Below are positions 41,978 through 43,253 of a stretch of DNA of 43,253 nt, one piece after another. The stretch covers positions 1 to 43,253 of the forward strand of contig NZ_NRSK01000024.1 in assembly GCF_016584115.1 (NCBI RefSeq), given 5' to 3'. The position numbers were made by a program, and so were the translations under genes. Every line of letters starts with the position of its first letter. The stretch's first letter is position 1. The notes under the pieces are model-generated. The model worked only from the letters and a program-made list of their open reading frames with translations, had not been told where the DNA came from and did no database searches. The stretch comes from Ectothiorhodospira mobilis (lineage in GTDB: Bacteria; Pseudomonadota; Gammaproteobacteria; Ectothiorhodospirales; Ectothiorhodospiraceae).

Positions 41978-42276
41978 TCCCCCGGGCTATGGCCGGGTCC
42001 TGCTTGCCCCGCGCCCGGGCGATGGTGTACCAATAGCCCCGCAACGCCTCCCCGGCCGACCCCGGCAGACGCCTGCCTCCGGCCGCCGACCGATCCCCCC
42101 GGGGACGGCCGCTGCCGGCGGGACCCCCGCGGGCGTCCGTCTGGTGTTCTAAGAATATTCCGTTCAGACTAGGGCCCCAGGATCCGCGAACAACAAGATC
42201 AGTCCCCCGGCCCGGCCCGGGGGACCCAAGACAACAGCGCACAGCATTCAACCATCGGGAAAAGAGGAGTATGTAG
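41978..42276. other. Intergenic region upstream of prk
   Basis: These 299 bases contain no gene. A 9-bp perfect hairpin, GTCCCCCGG / CCGGGGGAC, lies at 42202-42225 in the likely prk leader. A more AT-rich patch with the palindrome GAATATTC is at about 42150-42160. I cannot identify a CbbR gene or a firm CbbR site here. Confidence 0.6.
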
Positions 42277-43173
42277 ATGTCGAGGAAACATCCGATCCTG
42301 GCCGTCACCGGCTCGTCCGGCGCCGGAACCTCCACCGTCAAGAACGCCTTCGAGCACATCTTCCGCCGCGAGAAGATCAATCCGGTGATCATCGAGGGCG
42401 ACAGCTTCCACCGCTACAACCGGGTGGAGATGAAGCAGGCCATGAAGGAGGCCGCCGCCCAGGGCAACAACCACTTCAGCCATTTCGGGCCCGAGTCCAA
42501 CCTGTTCGACAAGCTGGAGGAGACCTTCCGGGTCTACGGCGAGACCGGGCGCGGCAAGAAGCGCTACTACATCCACAGCCAGGAGGAGGCGGAGCAGCAC
42601 AACGCCCGCCTGGGCACCAGCCTCAAGGCCGGGGAGTTCACCCCCTGGGAGGACATGCCCGAGAACACCGACCTGCTGTTCTACGAGGGCCTACACGGCC
42701 TGGTGACCGACAAGGACGCGAACGTGGACGTGGCCCAGCACGTGGACCTGGGGATCGGCGTGGTGCCCATCGTCAACCTGGAATGGATCCAGAAGATCTT
42801 CCGGGACAGCGCCGAGCGCGGCTACACCGCCGAGGCCATCGTGGACACCATGCTGCGGCGCATGCCCGACTACGTGCACTACATCACGCCCCAGTTCTCC
42901 AAGACCGACATCAACTTCCAGCGCGTGCCCACGGTGGACACCTCCAACCCCTTCATCGCCCGGGACATCCCCACCCCGGACGAGAGCCTGGTGGTGATCC
43001 GCTTCCGCAACCCGAAGAGGTTCGGCGTGGACTTCCCCTACCTGCTGAACATGATCCACGACTCCTTCATGTCGCGCCGCAACACCATCGTCGTGCCCGG
43101 CGGCAAGATGGGCCTGGCCATGGAGATCATCCTGGCCCCCATCATCGCCGACATGCTCAAGCAGCGCGGCTGA
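42277..43173 (+). CDS. prk: Phosphoribulokinase (proteobacterial class I)
   Basis: Phosphoribulokinase makes ribulose-1,5-bisphosphate, the Rubisco substrate in the Calvin cycle. The 298 residues are typical of the octameric proteobacterial enzyme. The P-loop is GSSGAGTST (12-20), and EGDSFHRYNR, HFSHFGPESNLFDKLEE, FYEGLHG and the VPTVDTSNPF stretch are all conserved. AGGAG lies 7 bases before the ATG. No Rubisco or other cbb gene is adjacent. It strongly indicates autotrophic carbon fixation. Confidence 0.97.
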   Translation: MSRKHPILAVTGSSGAGTSTVKNAFEHIFRREKINPVIIEGDSFHRYNRVEMKQAMKEAAAQGNNHFSHFGPESNLFDKLEETFRVYGETGRGKKRYYIHSQEEAEQHNARLGTSLKAGEFTPWEDMPENTDLLFYEGLHGLVTDKDANVDVAQHVDLGIGVVPIVNLEWIQKIFRDSAERGYTAEAIVDTMLRRMPDYVHYITPQFSKTDINFQRVPTVDTSNPFIARDIPTPDESLVVIRFRNPKRFGVDFPYLLNMIHDSFMSRRNTIVVPGGKMGLAMEIILAPIIADMLKQRG

Positions 43174-43220
43174 CCCCACCGGCGGGGACGGGGGGATAGG
43201 TCCCCGCCCCGCCCTGTCCC

Positions 43221-43244
43221 CTTCGCCCCGCGCGCGGGGCGAAG
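43221..43244 (+). terminator. Perfect palindrome after prk, probable terminator
   Basis: A fully self-complementary 24-base palindrome (arms CTTCGCCCCG / CGGGGCGAAG) lies 47 bases after prk, preceded by a second inverted repeat (GGCGGGGAC / GTCCCCGCC). It lacks a T-run within the window, so termination is likely but not certain; the window ends 9 bases later. Confidence 0.5.
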
Positions 43245-43253
43245 GGCTTGTCC

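Noticed and set aside
42140-42170. CbbR-binding site upstream of prk
   Set aside because: A loose T-N11-A pattern can be found, but it is too degenerate to support a call, and no cbbR gene is adjacent.

Overview
The window looks like a stretch of chromosome from a high-GC, sulfur-oxidizing, CO2-fixing gammaproteobacterium, most like the Ectothiorhodospiraceae (Thioalkalivibrio, Ectothiorhodospira or Halorhodospira type). The evidence is a sulfide dehydrogenase pair (fccA-fccB), a proteobacterial phosphoribulokinase, a gammaproteobacterial his-tat gene order, FNR, NtrBC/sigma54 control of glutamine synthetase, and about two thirds G+C throughout. The genus is an inference. Nearly all genes are intact housekeeping genes. 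There is no prophage, insertion sequence, rRNA operon or CRISPR array.

Layout. 1-7540: an FHA protein faces a ten-gene minus-strand run, hisB-hisH-hisA-hisF-hisI-hisE-tatA-tatB-tatC-gpmI. 7790-10000: an FNR-type regulator (+), then dtd and a proline iminopeptidase (-). 9995-10420: a long non-coding gap holding a candidate Csr/Rsm-type regulatory RNA with a GacA-like box and a strong terminator. 10421-14120: a TtcA-like PP-loop protein coupled to an LpxL-type acyltransferase, then a GAF-GGDEF cyclase and an HDOD protein on the minus strand. 14515-16205: fccAB with a terminator. 16258-21131: a minus-strand operon of a small PstS-like protein, an outer-membrane porin, a PAS-GGDEF-EAL protein and a YdcH-type protein. 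21366-22150: zur followed by tandem palindromic elements with GGGA loops. 22149-24605: fpr (-), then a TatD-family nuclease and tcdA (+). 24930-25450: a yefM-yoeB toxin-antitoxin pair. 25473-29839: plsC, gmhB, glyS and glyQ (-). 30040-36191: a cation-efflux transporter, glnA, a DUF4124 protein and ntrB-ntrC (+). 36211-36823: an Irr-like Fur paralogue and tRNA-Gly(CCC) (-). 36974-38806: thiS, thiG and trmB (+). 38824-43253: a double UspA protein (-), a SulP anion transporter with an unusual insertion, and prk.

Themes. Nitrogen control is well resolved: glnA and ntrBC each carry an NtrC dyad and a sigma54 GG-N10-GC element at nearly the same spacing (about 86 bp). Energy and carbon are represented by fccAB (sulfide oxidation in the periplasm; FccB appears Tat-exported), prk (Calvin cycle) and possibly SulP (anion or bicarbonate uptake). 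Signalling is dominated by cyclic-di-GMP proteins. The most novel signals are two non-coding regions on the + strand rich in hairpins with GGA in the loop, the signature of CsrA/RsmA targets: the region ending at 10374, and the repeats at 21869-22118, which contain two exact copies of the CsrA in-vitro selection consensus. Several promoters also sit so close to start codons that leaderless mRNAs are predicted.
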